DNA of 64,000 nt, taken from NCBI GenBank assembly GCA_013360295.1, contig JABWCL010000001.1:186001-250000 (forward strand), in the 5' to 3' direction. How positions within the stretch are numbered: the first letter of the stretch is position 1; the number at the start of each line of letters is the position of its first letter. A program made the position numbers and the translations under genes. Under the pieces are notes generated by a model. The model was not told the DNA's origin. It worked only from the letters and a program-made list of their open reading frames with translations, and did no database searches. Of the stretch, positions 47,101 through 55,271 are shown in pieces. The DNA comes from Ignavibacteriaceae bacterium (GTDB lineage Bacteria > Bacteroidota > Ignavibacteria > Ignavibacteriales > Ignavibacteriaceae).

Positions 47101-47745
47101 AATCACGAAGGAATGATTCTTACAAAAATTGAATCAAGATTTGTTGCGAAGATGTATGAGTACGGCGAATTCGAGAAAAAATCATATATCGCCCAGGAAC
47201 TCCTCACAGGCGGAACCTTAAAAGATTATATTTCAACCTCCTTTCCGATTCCGAAAGAGAGAATGAAAGAACTTCTGTTATCCATAGCCTCAGGGCTCTC
47301 AGAAATTCATAACGCAGGCATAATTCATAGGGACCTAAAGTCAACCAATATACTTCTTGACGCATCAGGCAATGCACGTATAACTGACTTCGGCCTCTCA
47401 AGATCATCACTTATCAGTTCATTTACTTCCGCTGGAACCATTCTGGGCACATTGGGCTTCTGCTCTCCTGAACAGATTACAGGATCTTCCGTTAATCATC
47501 AGACGGATATTTTTTCGTTCGGGGTTATAATGTATGAGCTGGCAACCAATAAACTCCCCTTCTCCGGAGACAATGAAATTATGCTGATCCATTCAATTTT
47601 TAATGACACTCCGGCTGAGATAGGTGCTTTCAATCCGAGTATATCGGAATTTTACCGTTCCGTCTCACTGAAATGCCTCGAGAAAAATGCATCCGACCGC
47701 TATTCGGATATGCAGCCGCTGCTTAATGATTTATATAAGCTTTAA
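44158..47745 (+). CDS. Receptor-type Ser/Thr protein kinase with FG-GAP/ASPIC ectodomain
   Basis: 1195 residues from the ATG at 44158 (an upstream TTG at 44137 is less likely). A lipoprotein-like signal ends at WGC (Cys27). Residues of about 55-350 look like a beta-propeller (repeated GWAVG/GVIAGDYG-type turns). Six FG-GAP/VCBS calcium-site motifs follow at about 429, 484, 537, 595, 651 and 694 (DINNDGLEDLF, DFDNDGRVDIF, DIDNDGDVDIF and others). An ASPIC/UnbV-like domain covers about 728-805. Three hydrophobic helices (about 849-867, 873-900, 903-921) place the C-terminus in the cytoplasm. The kinase domain (about 935-1195) has a Gly loop (IGEGATCKV), VALK Lys at about 965, HRDLKSTN, DFG and a SPEQ variant of APE; it should be active. 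The extracellular ligand is unknown. Confidence 0.85.
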   Translation: MKQKFNHFIVIPIFFSLLFSTILFWGCIREGEKSAHSDHSTVHDPFVPDSWFKQTEVDLGKKIIMLSPALGYSITSGRGNINGQVLKFNGGTWDEISSHPYSDFPQISVADSNSLIAITHRTHFGNYKPVLQRITGGISQELPIALHMWDEIDFAMYKSLWNFGGNKFLAAGQQGYLSFFDGTAWNHVKSPVKRDTLKTLLSGDINSLYMFSQDSGWAVGKDGMILQCRNGVWNYYPSPTRFQLNSIVMTSSEYGVIAGDYGTVLEFDGVKWKKTDINSSERLTAVKAAGSKNIFICGSNSTLFHLYDGVWHHNKSLSIFEDSFNDMEVIQDENGKFLIWLIGEDGIYSNSSTLGFSFTNITQRAGLPVYGKGVLFIPAEDNFPDLLILNEGAKAAYYRNEKDKGFTPEQTTSGLINSINETVVASLSDINNDGLEDLFLLQNSKKFNLMLKKGEDEYILPYLPPSVRLKETEIYSIPSVQSADFNNDSYPDMYISIAEDNDQLLENRQGKKFIDRFDASGISKSIPHRSYGPVLSDFDNDGRVDIFIPYNLPKDGYMGELFINKGNFNFVKKECEAFLSGSSSSLATTIAVAFDANNDGWTDILLHHQKGSPHLFRNTGGADFQRINNTGALDSLIFHPEPLNGFMGTTDLNNDGWIDVIIGGRLFLNNQDLTFSEVNKQTGVSFTGNPSFADIDNDGDVDIFFGSSRWSFGKGERVALFRNNLNPSDYFKVSLIPSAGNTSLSGTALYITALKNGKVIYRQKREPGLGNAPMIPQNLDKLIIGKNPGYKYEIEVVFPSGIIRKIAPAESQKEIIVYEEDLLPRAASHLEKHLKNKIIEIKLAEEAGKILILIAQLFLLFYFIRIKLLEKYFLTSRLFLFFFFGLFLILNFSFSSITFFSKNILPVLSFIPAFWGFIFIRNSAIKADREKHLSHYRLDEKIGEGATCKVYSAYDVINKRRVALKVMNQELMDNEENKKRFNHEGMILTKIESRFVAKMYEYGEFEKKSYIAQELLTGGTLKDYISTSFPIPKERMKELLLSIASGLSEIHNAGIIHRDLKSTNILLDASGNARITDFGLSRSSLISSFTSAGTILGTLGFCSPEQITGSSVNHQTDIFSFGVIMYELATNKLPFSGDNEIMLIHSIFNDTPAEIGAFNPSISEFYRSVSLKCLEKNASDRYSDMQPLLNDLYKL

Positions 47746-47902
47746 ATGTCTGTCTTATTAATATTTTGAGTAACGGGGGTGTGTTGTCTCAATTTCGTTT
47801 GAGCCTCCTGTAACTTTGTCGCTTTTGTCCAACATAATTGCAAATACTGTTCACTTTTTCGGGTGGAACGAGTTTTGATATTTTCTATTCAAAGTGAATA
47901 CG

Positions 47903-48106
47903 ATGAAAGCCCAAATTCTTATAATTGACGATAATACCGGTGAACTGAAAAAACTGAGAGAAATCCTCGCCAGTTATGGGTATGGTATATTGACCGCGAC
48001 AGATCCTGTAATCGCGGAACAGATTTCAAAAAAACTGCCGGTGAAGTATGTATTGTCAAAAAAAGAGTATGTAAATTTCTCCGAAAAAGAGCCCACAAAA
48101 AGCTGA
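47903..48106 (+). CDS. Truncated/degenerate response-regulator receiver (67 residues)
   Basis: An ATG at 47903 (a GTG at 47894 is a less likely start). The sequence ILIIDDNTGELKKLREILAS, then YGYGILTATDPVIAEQI, matches the first two-thirds of a receiver domain, with the acidic pair DD kept. Where the phosphoacceptor Asp should follow (LVLLDxxMP), it reads KYVLSKKEYVNF, so there is no phosphoacceptor; the chain then ends 20 residues later. It may be a remnant of a response regulator or a small non-phosphorylated interaction module. It sits between the receptor kinase and the sigma-54 activator. Confidence 0.55.
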   Translation: MKAQILIIDDNTGELKKLREILASYGYGILTATDPVIAEQISKKLPVKYVLSKKEYVNFSEKEPTKS

Positions 48107-48184
48107 TTCCTGCCAAAGAAATCACTTCCCCTTTCGCTTCTCTTTTTTATCTTAGGCCTGTATTTAAACATTTTTATGTGAACA

Positions 48185-49906
48185 GTGTCAGAATCAGAAG
48201 CCAAACAAACAATCGAAAAAAAAGTACAGGATTACTCAGCGGGTTTCACATCTTTCCTGAATGAAGTGAACTCATCTTTTCCGGAAAAGAAAGAAATAAA
48301 AAGCCTGACGGCAAACGCCCTGAAGGAATTCCTCGTTTTTACCCGAGAATTAAATCAGTTGCTTAAGAACCTTTCAGATCTGTCCCCGGGCACCTCAGAG
48401 GAAGTTGAGAAACTTAAGGATGAAATTAAAAAACTCGAAACCCTTTACTCAGCCGGGATCACCTTTACATCAAAATCAGAACGGACTGAACTTCTCGAAA
48501 CCGCCATTGACATCGTTGTAAAAGCACTGAATGCTGATACGGGATTTATTATGCTATCGGATGAAAAAGGTGAACTGGAATCGATCTATTCCAAGAACTC
48601 CAGTATCTCACTGAATCCGGATGCTTTAAGGATAAGCACAAGCATTGTTAAAGAATCCCTGAAAAGTACAGGTCCGATACATTTAGAAAACATTAAAGAT
48701 TCTGCCCCCCTTGCTCAGCAGCGGAGTATAATTCAATTAGGGATTTCATCCGCGATTTGCGTACCCATGATTTCCAGCAGCCGTGTTTACGGAACAGTTT
48801 ATCTTGACCGCCGGAATATTAATGATCCTTTCAAAGGCAAAGACTTAAAATACCTTATTTCGTTTACCAATCAGATCGTTAAAAATCTTGATCTCTTTTC
48901 TCAGATTGATTCTATTAAAAAAAGAGAACTTGCAGATTCCGTTCAAAAAATGGAAGATATAAGGAACAATTTCCGTAGTTCGGAAATTGTTGGATCAAGT
49001 AAGAAAATTTTTGATATCCTCAGGATCGCTTCGAAAGTTTCCAAGTCTGATGCCTCGATAATGTTATATGGCGAAAGCGGAACCGGTAAAAACCTGATTG
49101 CTAAAGTAATCCATAATAACTCTAATCGAAGTCGAGGACCTTTTTACACCGTCGACTGCGGGTCGATACCATCTGAATTACTTGAGAGTGAATTATTTGG
49201 ATATGAATCAGGTGCTTTTACGGGAGCAAACAAAACTAAACCGGGAAAACTCGAATTAGCGGATAATGGGACCCTCTTCCTTGATGAGATCGGAGAAATG
49301 AGTCTTTCACTCCAGCCAAAATTATTGAGAGTTATTCAGACGAAAGAATTCGAAAGGCTCGGAGGAACCACTCCGATAAAAATAAATGTCCGGATTATCG
49401 GAGCGACAAATAAAAATCTTACTGAACTTGTTGAAAAAGGAGCTTTCAGGGAGGATCTGTTTTACAGGTTAAAAGTGATTGAGATGGTAGTCCCGCCGCT
49501 TCGTGAGAGGCGGGAGGATATTTCAGACCTCGTTGATTTCTTCACTGCGCATCATTCATCTGAGAAAAAGTTCACCGTCTCGCACGAAGCCTTACTGGCG
49601 CTGGAAAGTTATGACTGGCCGGGTAATATCCGTGAACTGGAAAATGTAATTCTCAGATGTATTGTCCTAGCACAGGGAAATGTAATCGGGTTAGAAGAAC
49701 TTCCGCCAGAGATCGTTTCGGATCTCGCGCCGCTCGAAACAGTGAATTCTGTAAAAACTCTCTCGGAGGCTGAGGATGATTTCAGAAGGATGTATATTAT
49801 GAAAATTTTAAAAAAGACTCAATCCAAAGCTGAGGCCGCGCAGCTGCTCGGAGTAAACCGCACACACTTTTATAAAATACTTAATCAACTCGGTATTGAC
49901 GCCTGA
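48185..49906 (+). CDS. GAF-domain sigma-54-dependent transcriptional activator (NtrC family)
   Basis: 573 residues, start GTG at 48185 (an in-frame TGA lies six bases upstream). Residues of about 40-90 are coiled. GAF domain at about 90-235. The AAA+ core carries Walker A GESGTGKN at 296-303 (Asn in place of the common Glu), the sigma-54-contact loop GAFTGA at 343-348, Walker B LFLDEIGE, and an arginine finger FREDLFYRL at 421-429. A Fis-type helix-turn-helix ends the protein (about 545-570). It has no receiver domain; a small degenerate receiver is encoded just upstream. It activates sigma-54 promoters, none of which I could identify nearby. Its 3' end overlaps menD antisense by 22 bases. 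Confidence 0.95.
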   Translation: MSESEAKQTIEKKVQDYSAGFTSFLNEVNSSFPEKKEIKSLTANALKEFLVFTRELNQLLKNLSDLSPGTSEEVEKLKDEIKKLETLYSAGITFTSKSERTELLETAIDIVVKALNADTGFIMLSDEKGELESIYSKNSSISLNPDALRISTSIVKESLKSTGPIHLENIKDSAPLAQQRSIIQLGISSAICVPMISSSRVYGTVYLDRRNINDPFKGKDLKYLISFTNQIVKNLDLFSQIDSIKKRELADSVQKMEDIRNNFRSSEIVGSSKKIFDILRIASKVSKSDASIMLYGESGTGKNLIAKVIHNNSNRSRGPFYTVDCGSIPSELLESELFGYESGAFTGANKTKPGKLELADNGTLFLDEIGEMSLSLQPKLLRVIQTKEFERLGGTTPIKINVRIIGATNKNLTELVEKGAFREDLFYRLKVIEMVVPPLRERREDISDLVDFFTAHHSSEKKFTVSHEALLALESYDWPGNIRELENVILRCIVLAQGNVIGLEELPPEIVSDLAPLETVNSVKTLSEAEDDFRRMYIMKILKKTQSKAEAAQLLGVNRTHFYKILNQLGIDA

Positions 49907-51624
49907 TCATCTGCGCTCTGGCGCCTGATGAGTTCCCGCAGTTTTTTCGACTTTTCGGAATCAGTCTTCACTTCAATCACATTGATCCCGGTTCCTTTTG
50001 AGAACTTTTTCAGTGCCGGGATAAATGCTTTATAAGTGTTCACTGATTGATAAGGAATTACGAATCCCTTCAAAAGTTTCCGTAATGATAAACCAACTGA
50101 TGTCTTAAAATATTTCAGGTACTGCTTCTCATACCTTCTAACTGGAAGCATTCCGAAAATCGCTCCGCCGTCGTTGTTAATAACTATAATTGTTAATTTT
50201 ATCTTCTGATCTTTCAAAAAGATAAGTGAACTGATATCGTATAAAAATGACAGGTCCCCGATCACAAGATAAACTCTCTTGTTTGCCCCTGATGAGACAC
50301 CCGAAGCAGTTGAAATGATTCCGTCTATTCCGCTGGCCCCCCTGCTTGAGAAAATTTTAAGCTTCTTTTTTGCGTGCGTGCCGAAATTATCCAGGTCTCT
50401 CACCGGTAAACTATTGCCAATGAACAATATTGATTTTCCCGGTAAGTATTTTATAAGTTCATTAATGATACCCGGTTCATTTAACCCCCCATTCCCGATA
50501 ATCTCCGTTTTCATTTTTTCAAACCTGCCATCAACCAAAGTGAGAACAGGCTTAACATTTACACTTTCATCAGACGCGGAAAATTTACTGATTAAATCTA
50601 TTATGGAGTCCGGGTCCATTCTGTACGTGGCAGAAACGGGTATAGCCGGATTTACTCTTTCACCATACTCATTTATCGCGGCTTTGTCACAGTCAAGTCC
50701 TCTGATATATTCTATCAGTACCGATGAATTGACCGGCCCGCCAATATGTATTACCAGGTCAGGATTTATTATCCTCTTCATTGCCTCTGTCCTGAGAAGA
50801 GTATCATAATTATAAATAAAATTTCTGGCATCAATGCCGGAATATTTTACTTGTGAAGTTACATCCGCGAAGATAGGAATGTTGCTCCGCGAAAGCGTGT
50901 CAATGAGAGGAGGTATTAGCAGGTTTTCCGGATTAAGCCTGCCAATAATTACCAGGGGGCGTTTAGGATTAATTTTCTCCGGATAAACCTTGTCAGGACT
51001 TTTCTTTGTCACATTTACGGTAATTGAATAGCCAATCGAAGAAATTTTTTCAAATAACTTTTCATCAATCTCATCAGTATGATGATCCGGCTCGAAAGGT
51101 TTTTGCAACTGAACGTTAATGTGTACCGGCCCGGGATTATCTGATTGCTGAGATGAAAAAAGATCTTGCAGTCCGGAGTTTACTTTATCGAAATGACTGT
51201 GAGTAAGTTCTGTTAATCCCGGGTCAAAAAATCCTCTAATATGATTGGCATAAATATTTTCCTGGTTAATGCACTGGTTCTCTCCTGTATTCCTGAGGTA
51301 TGCCGGCCTGTCAGCAGTGATGATAACTAGCCTGACCCGTGATTGAAACGCCTCAATAATAGCCGGATAATACTCCGCAACAGCGGTCCCGGAAGTACAA
51401 AGAAGGGCAACAGGGCGATTTGCATATAAAGAAAGTCCTAAAGCAAAAAATGCAGATACCCGTTCTTCAACAATAACATGTTTTCGAATCTTTTTGTTTT
51501 TATCAAAAGCAAATACCAGTGGCGTACTTCTTGAACCGGGAGAGATACAGACATCAGTTACCCCGGAGGCGGCTAATCTCTCAACTATAAAATCTGCTAA
51601 GAATATACTGCGATTGATTTTCAT
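49885..51624 (-). CDS. menD: 2-succinyl-5-enolpyruvyl-6-hydroxy-3-cyclohexene-1-carboxylate synthase
   Basis: 579 residues. Joins isochorismate and 2-oxoglutarate (as a thiamine-diphosphate adduct) in menaquinone synthesis. The opening VTDVCISPGSRSTPLVFAFD and RPVALLCTSGTAVAEYYPAI match MenD; the late segment GGAIFGMLP belongs to the thiamine-site half. Its ATG overlaps the TGA of the menF gene as ATGA. The 3' end overlaps the sigma-54 activator gene in antisense. Confidence 0.95.
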   Translation of the reverse strand: MKINRSIFLADFIVERLAASGVTDVCISPGSRSTPLVFAFDKNKKIRKHVIVEERVSAFFALGLSLYANRPVALLCTSGTAVAEYYPAIIEAFQSRVRLVIITADRPAYLRNTGENQCINQENIYANHIRGFFDPGLTELTHSHFDKVNSGLQDLFSSQQSDNPGPVHINVQLQKPFEPDHHTDEIDEKLFEKISSIGYSITVNVTKKSPDKVYPEKINPKRPLVIIGRLNPENLLIPPLIDTLSRSNIPIFADVTSQVKYSGIDARNFIYNYDTLLRTEAMKRIINPDLVIHIGGPVNSSVLIEYIRGLDCDKAAINEYGERVNPAIPVSATYRMDPDSIIDLISKFSASDESVNVKPVLTLVDGRFEKMKTEIIGNGGLNEPGIINELIKYLPGKSILFIGNSLPVRDLDNFGTHAKKKLKIFSSRGASGIDGIISTASGVSSGANKRVYLVIGDLSFLYDISSLIFLKDQKIKLTIIVINNDGGAIFGMLPVRRYEKQYLKYFKTSVGLSLRKLLKGFVIPYQSVNTYKAFIPALKKFSKGTGINVIEVKTDSEKSKKLRELIRRQSADDQASIPS

Positions 51625-52970
51625 ATCTTAAAAAGAGATGCCATTGATTTCATTTTCATTTCAGACTCACCGAACTCCTTCCTCGCGTCAGACCCGCAGA
51701 CCAATCCGCACCCGGCATATAAAGTAACTTCGTCTTTATCTGCTTTTCCGCACCTCAGATTGACAGCAAACTCTGCCTGATTATTACTGTAAATCAGTCC
51801 GACCGCCCCTGTGTAATACTCCCTGTCGTATTTTTCGATTTCAGGAATTTTTGAGACTACCTTCCGCACGGGATAACCGGTTGTAGCCGGTGTTGGGAAA
51901 ATCTTCTTTAAAATTGAAATGAAGCCCGGAGGGCGACGAAACACTGCTTTAACCGGAGTATAGTAATGATTATAGTCTGAGTATGATTTGTTTAGAGGCT
52001 CCGGCGGAAAGACGCAGTTACCTCCTGCTCTCGAAAGTTTATCAACCAGATGATCCCGTACAAGATAATGTTCGTAAAGATTCTTATTCCGGTCAGGATC
52101 CGGTTTCCCTTTTTTAAATGTTCCTGCAAGCGCCTCCGTTTCTACGATATTCCCGTTCAGAGTAAAGAGCCTCTCGGGTGTTGCGGCAAAATGCAGGTTC
52201 GATTTTTCTTCAATTAAATATTTATAACTCGTGTTTTTAAGAGTATTGAGCTTTTGCCACATTAAGTTTTGATCAAGCTTCGACACAAGCTGATACTTCC
52301 GGTGTCTTGAAAGTACAATTTTTTCAACATCCCCGCTTACGATCAATTCAACAGAAGCGTTAAACTTTTTTTCCCAATCATCAAAACCGTTCTGCGCTTC
52401 GATAGTTTTTCGAAGTGCAGCTGCAGGAGCTTCGGTCTCAGGGCTGCTCGATGCTTTGAGCAGAGAAGCTAAGAATTCTTTAACTTTGGTTCTGAAATAA
52501 TCCAACTCTTTTTTGGTTTTACGGTTCATCAGTATTACTTCAATACGCTCCGGTGTGATCCTTGCAGCGATTCTTGGGACAATGACCTGAGAAGTGAAAA
52601 CAGGAATATTTCGAACATACTGGACAGGCGATTTTACAAGACAAAGGGCACGCGGCAGATTGTGTTCAGCGGTTCCGCGTTTTTGAATAAGAATTTTCTC
52701 CATTGATTTTTTGAATCGAGTCAACCCCTTAATTAGCAAAGTTTTTTTTAACGCGATGAATGCCAAAACCTCATTCTGGTCCCTTTTACTGAAAATGAAT
52801 GGATATCCGGAGCCGAATCGGATTTTACTCATTTTAAAGGATTCACCGAAAAAATTCACAGTGTCGAGGTTAATGTAACCGCTCTCATTAAGGTCGACAA
52901 GACTGATAAATTCGTTCTGTGCTAAACGGGCACGTTTATTTCTGCGGAAATTAGAATTTTTTCGTGTCAT
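51621..52970 (-). CDS. menF: Isochorismate synthase (menaquinone-specific)
   Basis: 449 residues. The chorismate-binding fold fills the C-terminal 260 residues: KIVLSRHRKY, HFAATPERLFTLNG, VETEALAGTFKKGKPDPDRN, FPTPATTGYPVRK, YDREYYTGAVG and VTLYAGCGLVCGSD. These are the usual motifs of isochorismate synthases. It converts chorismate to isochorismate for MenD, whose gene overlaps by four bases. The N-terminal 180 residues are variable, as in the family. A dhbC/pchA role is possible but the menD link decides. Confidence 0.92.
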   Translation of the reverse strand: MTRKNSNFRRNKRARLAQNEFISLVDLNESGYINLDTVNFFGESFKMSKIRFGSGYPFIFSKRDQNEVLAFIALKKTLLIKGLTRFKKSMEKILIQKRGTAEHNLPRALCLVKSPVQYVRNIPVFTSQVIVPRIAARITPERIEVILMNRKTKKELDYFRTKVKEFLASLLKASSSPETEAPAAALRKTIEAQNGFDDWEKKFNASVELIVSGDVEKIVLSRHRKYQLVSKLDQNLMWQKLNTLKNTSYKYLIEEKSNLHFAATPERLFTLNGNIVETEALAGTFKKGKPDPDRNKNLYEHYLVRDHLVDKLSRAGGNCVFPPEPLNKSYSDYNHYYTPVKAVFRRPPGFISILKKIFPTPATTGYPVRKVVSKIPEIEKYDREYYTGAVGLIYSNNQAEFAVNLRCGKADKDEVTLYAGCGLVCGSDARKEFGESEMKMKSMASLFKI

Positions 52971-53010
52971 TTGATTTTTATGGCAGAGTTAGTACTCTGA
53001 CTGCGGATTT

Positions 53011-53487
53011 TTAGTTTATGCGTTTGAGCGCCTCTAAAACACAGGGAGGAACAAAAGCTGAAACATCTGCTCCGAACTTTGCGAGTCCCCTGATTAGTGA
53101 AGAGTTCAGATAAGTATATTTTTCATTAGGCATGAGAAAAACAGTATTTATTTCTTCGGCGAGCTTTCTGTTCATCAGAGCCATCTGGAATTCATATTCA
53201 AAATCACTGACCGCCCTTAAACCACGAATGATGGCACTTGCACCAACCTCGCGTGCGTGTTCAACCACGAGCCCGGAAAACTTATCTATCTTAACGGTTG
53301 GATAATTATTAAGGCTCTCCTGAAGAAACGCAACCCTCTCATCTATGCTGAATAATGGCTGCTTGCCCGGATTAATTGCAACAGTGACCCAAAGCTCATC
53401 GAATAGCTCAACTGCACGCTGGATAATATCAATATGCCCGTTAGTTACGGGATCAAATGTACCGGGATAAATTGCTGTTCTTTTCAT
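53011..53487 (-). CDS. coaD: Phosphopantetheine adenylyltransferase
   Basis: 158 residues, the standard length. Catalytic motif YPGTFDPVTNGHIDI (TxGH), then SAIIRGLRAVSDFEYEFQM and a YTYLNSSLIRGLAKFG block, match CoaD. It makes dephospho-CoA from phosphopantetheine and ATP in the cytoplasm. It lies 40 bases upstream of menF and 32 bases downstream of an Omp85 gene. Confidence 0.97.
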   Translation of the reverse strand: MKRTAIYPGTFDPVTNGHIDIIQRAVELFDELWVTVAINPGKQPLFSIDERVAFLQESLNNYPTVKIDKFSGLVVEHAREVGASAIIRGLRAVSDFEYEFQMALMNRKLAEEINTVFLMPNEKYTYLNSSLIRGLAKFGADVSAFVPPCVLEALKRIN

Positions 53488-53519
53488 TTAAATAAATAGT
53501 TTAATTCAACATTTAATTT

Positions 53520-55271
53520 CTAAAAATCATTTATTATTCCAAAGTGGATTTTCCCCTGGTTAAATGTCTCCCCCTTTGCCAAAGCGTAACTAACATTAAG
53601 AACCCCTACGCCGGTCTCCAGGTTGAGTCCGAATCCGTATCCGGATTTTGCTTCCTCCGCACCTGTAATTTTAAGTTTGTCATTCCTGTCCCGTTTATAA
53701 AATCCCAGGTCATAAAATAGAAAAGCAAACGAGCGCCTCGTTAATAAAAACCTGTATTCAAAGTTAGACCAGCCAATTACTGACCCAAAAAATTGATTCT
53801 CCCTGTATCCTCTCAAAGATCTTGTCCCGCCAAACTTATAAAGATCGCTTACTTCCACAAGCCCTCCTTCAATATGTTTTCCGTTTATTCCCAGCATTGC
53901 CACCTGGCGGGGGAATAACGAATAAAACAAATTAAGGTTGAGAGTAATTCTTTTAATAAAATATTCTCTTGGCATTTCCGGGGTTAAATATTCCGCAGGT
54001 CCGTTTATTCCCTTTTGACTGCTGCCAAAAGTGGTCTGAAAGAATGACCCTTTAGTTGGGGAAAGCGGGTCATCCCTGGTATCAATCTTTAATCCCGCGG
54101 AAAATGTATTTTGATCCGAGTTATAGACTGTGAATATAGGAACTTCCAGGATCGACGGAATAAGGCTCTCCCTGCTGAATTGCAAAAGAAAAAATATTTC
54201 ATCGGTTGCCGGGAACTCAGCAAAAAGATCCACTTTATTCTGGATATAAATGGAATCCTGTTTCTTCTGAAAAAATCCCCCTCCTGCATTTAATCTAAAG
54301 CCGAAGACTCTCGGTTCGTAATAATTGAATTCCAGTTCATTTGAGAGCCGGTCTATTTTCTGCCATCTCAGTAATGTTCCTCTCCCTGTACCAAAAAGAT
54401 TTTTTATTGAGACAGTTACAAGCCCAGTAAAATATCCCTTCTCTTCATCATTCGAGGGAGGTATAAAACCGACAATCCCGTCAAAATTATTTACTTTTCT
54501 TTCAACTACTTTTATTTCCAGCACTCCCTGCCCCCTGGAATCCAGATAATAATCCGGTATCTGAACGGGATCAAAAAACCTGAGGCGGTTTAATTTAAGG
54601 GGTATGGAATTTATTTTTTGCTCAGAGAATTTTTCTCCTGGCACAAGATCTATCTCTCTTATGATAACGTAATCGGCTGTATTTTCGTTCCCCTTTATCA
54701 CTATTCTATCAATATTATAGGGAGCGCCTTTCTCAATCCTGATATTTACAAATAGCGACTGTTCCTCAGATGTATCTCTGACGACAGATTCAACGACTAC
54801 TTTTATGAAGGGATGACCGCTGTTTTCATACAATTCAATCAGTTCTGCAATATACTTCTGTAATGATAAGGAGGAAAAATCTGAACCTTCAAGTTTTCTT
54901 GTCAGTTCACCCGTTGAGCCGCTGAAGGAACTATCGTCACCCGCAATATTTACCACCTTGATGCTGTAACGATCCCCTTCTTTAATGTTCAGCTTAAGAA
55001 GCACCGGAATAGTGTCGTTTAAAAATTCGGTCTCCCTGGTTAAGTCGCAGTCCAGGAAACCGTTATCGAAATATAGCCTTGCGACCACGCTGGTTAAAGA
55101 ATCAGCCCATTTAATAAAATTATCAGCAGGTATTGCCGATGTCGCCGATAGAAGTTCATTCTTGTCAAAAAAATAATTACCGGAAAAATCAACCCTTGGT
55201 TTGGGTTGTGAAAGGATAAGAAGATGGAAGGAGATCAGAAAAAGAGAGGTACTAATTAGCCCGCGGTACAT
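53520..55271 (-). CDS. Omp85/BamA-superfamily outer-membrane protein
   Basis: 583 residues with an N-terminal signal. POTRA-like domains at about 25-240: KEGDRYSIKVVNIAG is one, and IRIEKGAPYNIDRIVIKGN another. A 16-stranded barrel follows, with the lid-lock motif VRGF replaced by LRGY in FGGTRSLRGYRENQF. With about three POTRA domains and 583 residues it is shorter than BamA (about 800), so it is probably a TamA-like or accessory family member. Its start overlaps the upstream PfkB gene by 20 bases. Confidence 0.88.
   Translation of the reverse strand: MYRGLISTSLFLISFHLLILSQPKPRVDFSGNYFFDKNELLSATSAIPADNFIKWADSLTSVVARLYFDNGFLDCDLTRETEFLNDTIPVLLKLNIKEGDRYSIKVVNIAGDDSSFSGSTGELTRKLEGSDFSSLSLQKYIAELIELYENSGHPFIKVVVESVVRDTSEEQSLFVNIRIEKGAPYNIDRIVIKGNENTADYVIIREIDLVPGEKFSEQKINSIPLKLNRLRFFDPVQIPDYYLDSRGQGVLEIKVVERKVNNFDGIVGFIPPSNDEEKGYFTGLVTVSIKNLFGTGRGTLLRWQKIDRLSNELEFNYYEPRVFGFRLNAGGGFFQKKQDSIYIQNKVDLFAEFPATDEIFFLLQFSRESLIPSILEVPIFTVYNSDQNTFSAGLKIDTRDDPLSPTKGSFFQTTFGSSQKGINGPAEYLTPEMPREYFIKRITLNLNLFYSLFPRQVAMLGINGKHIEGGLVEVSDLYKFGGTRSLRGYRENQFFGSVIGWSNFEYRFLLTRRSFAFLFYDLGFYKRDRNDKLKITGAEEAKSGYGFGLNLETGVGVLNVSYALAKGETFNQGKIHFGIINDF

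Noticed and set aside
47830-47860. Sigma-54 promoter (TTGCA motif) before the receiver fragment
   Set aside because: The GG element at -24 is not present at the right distance.
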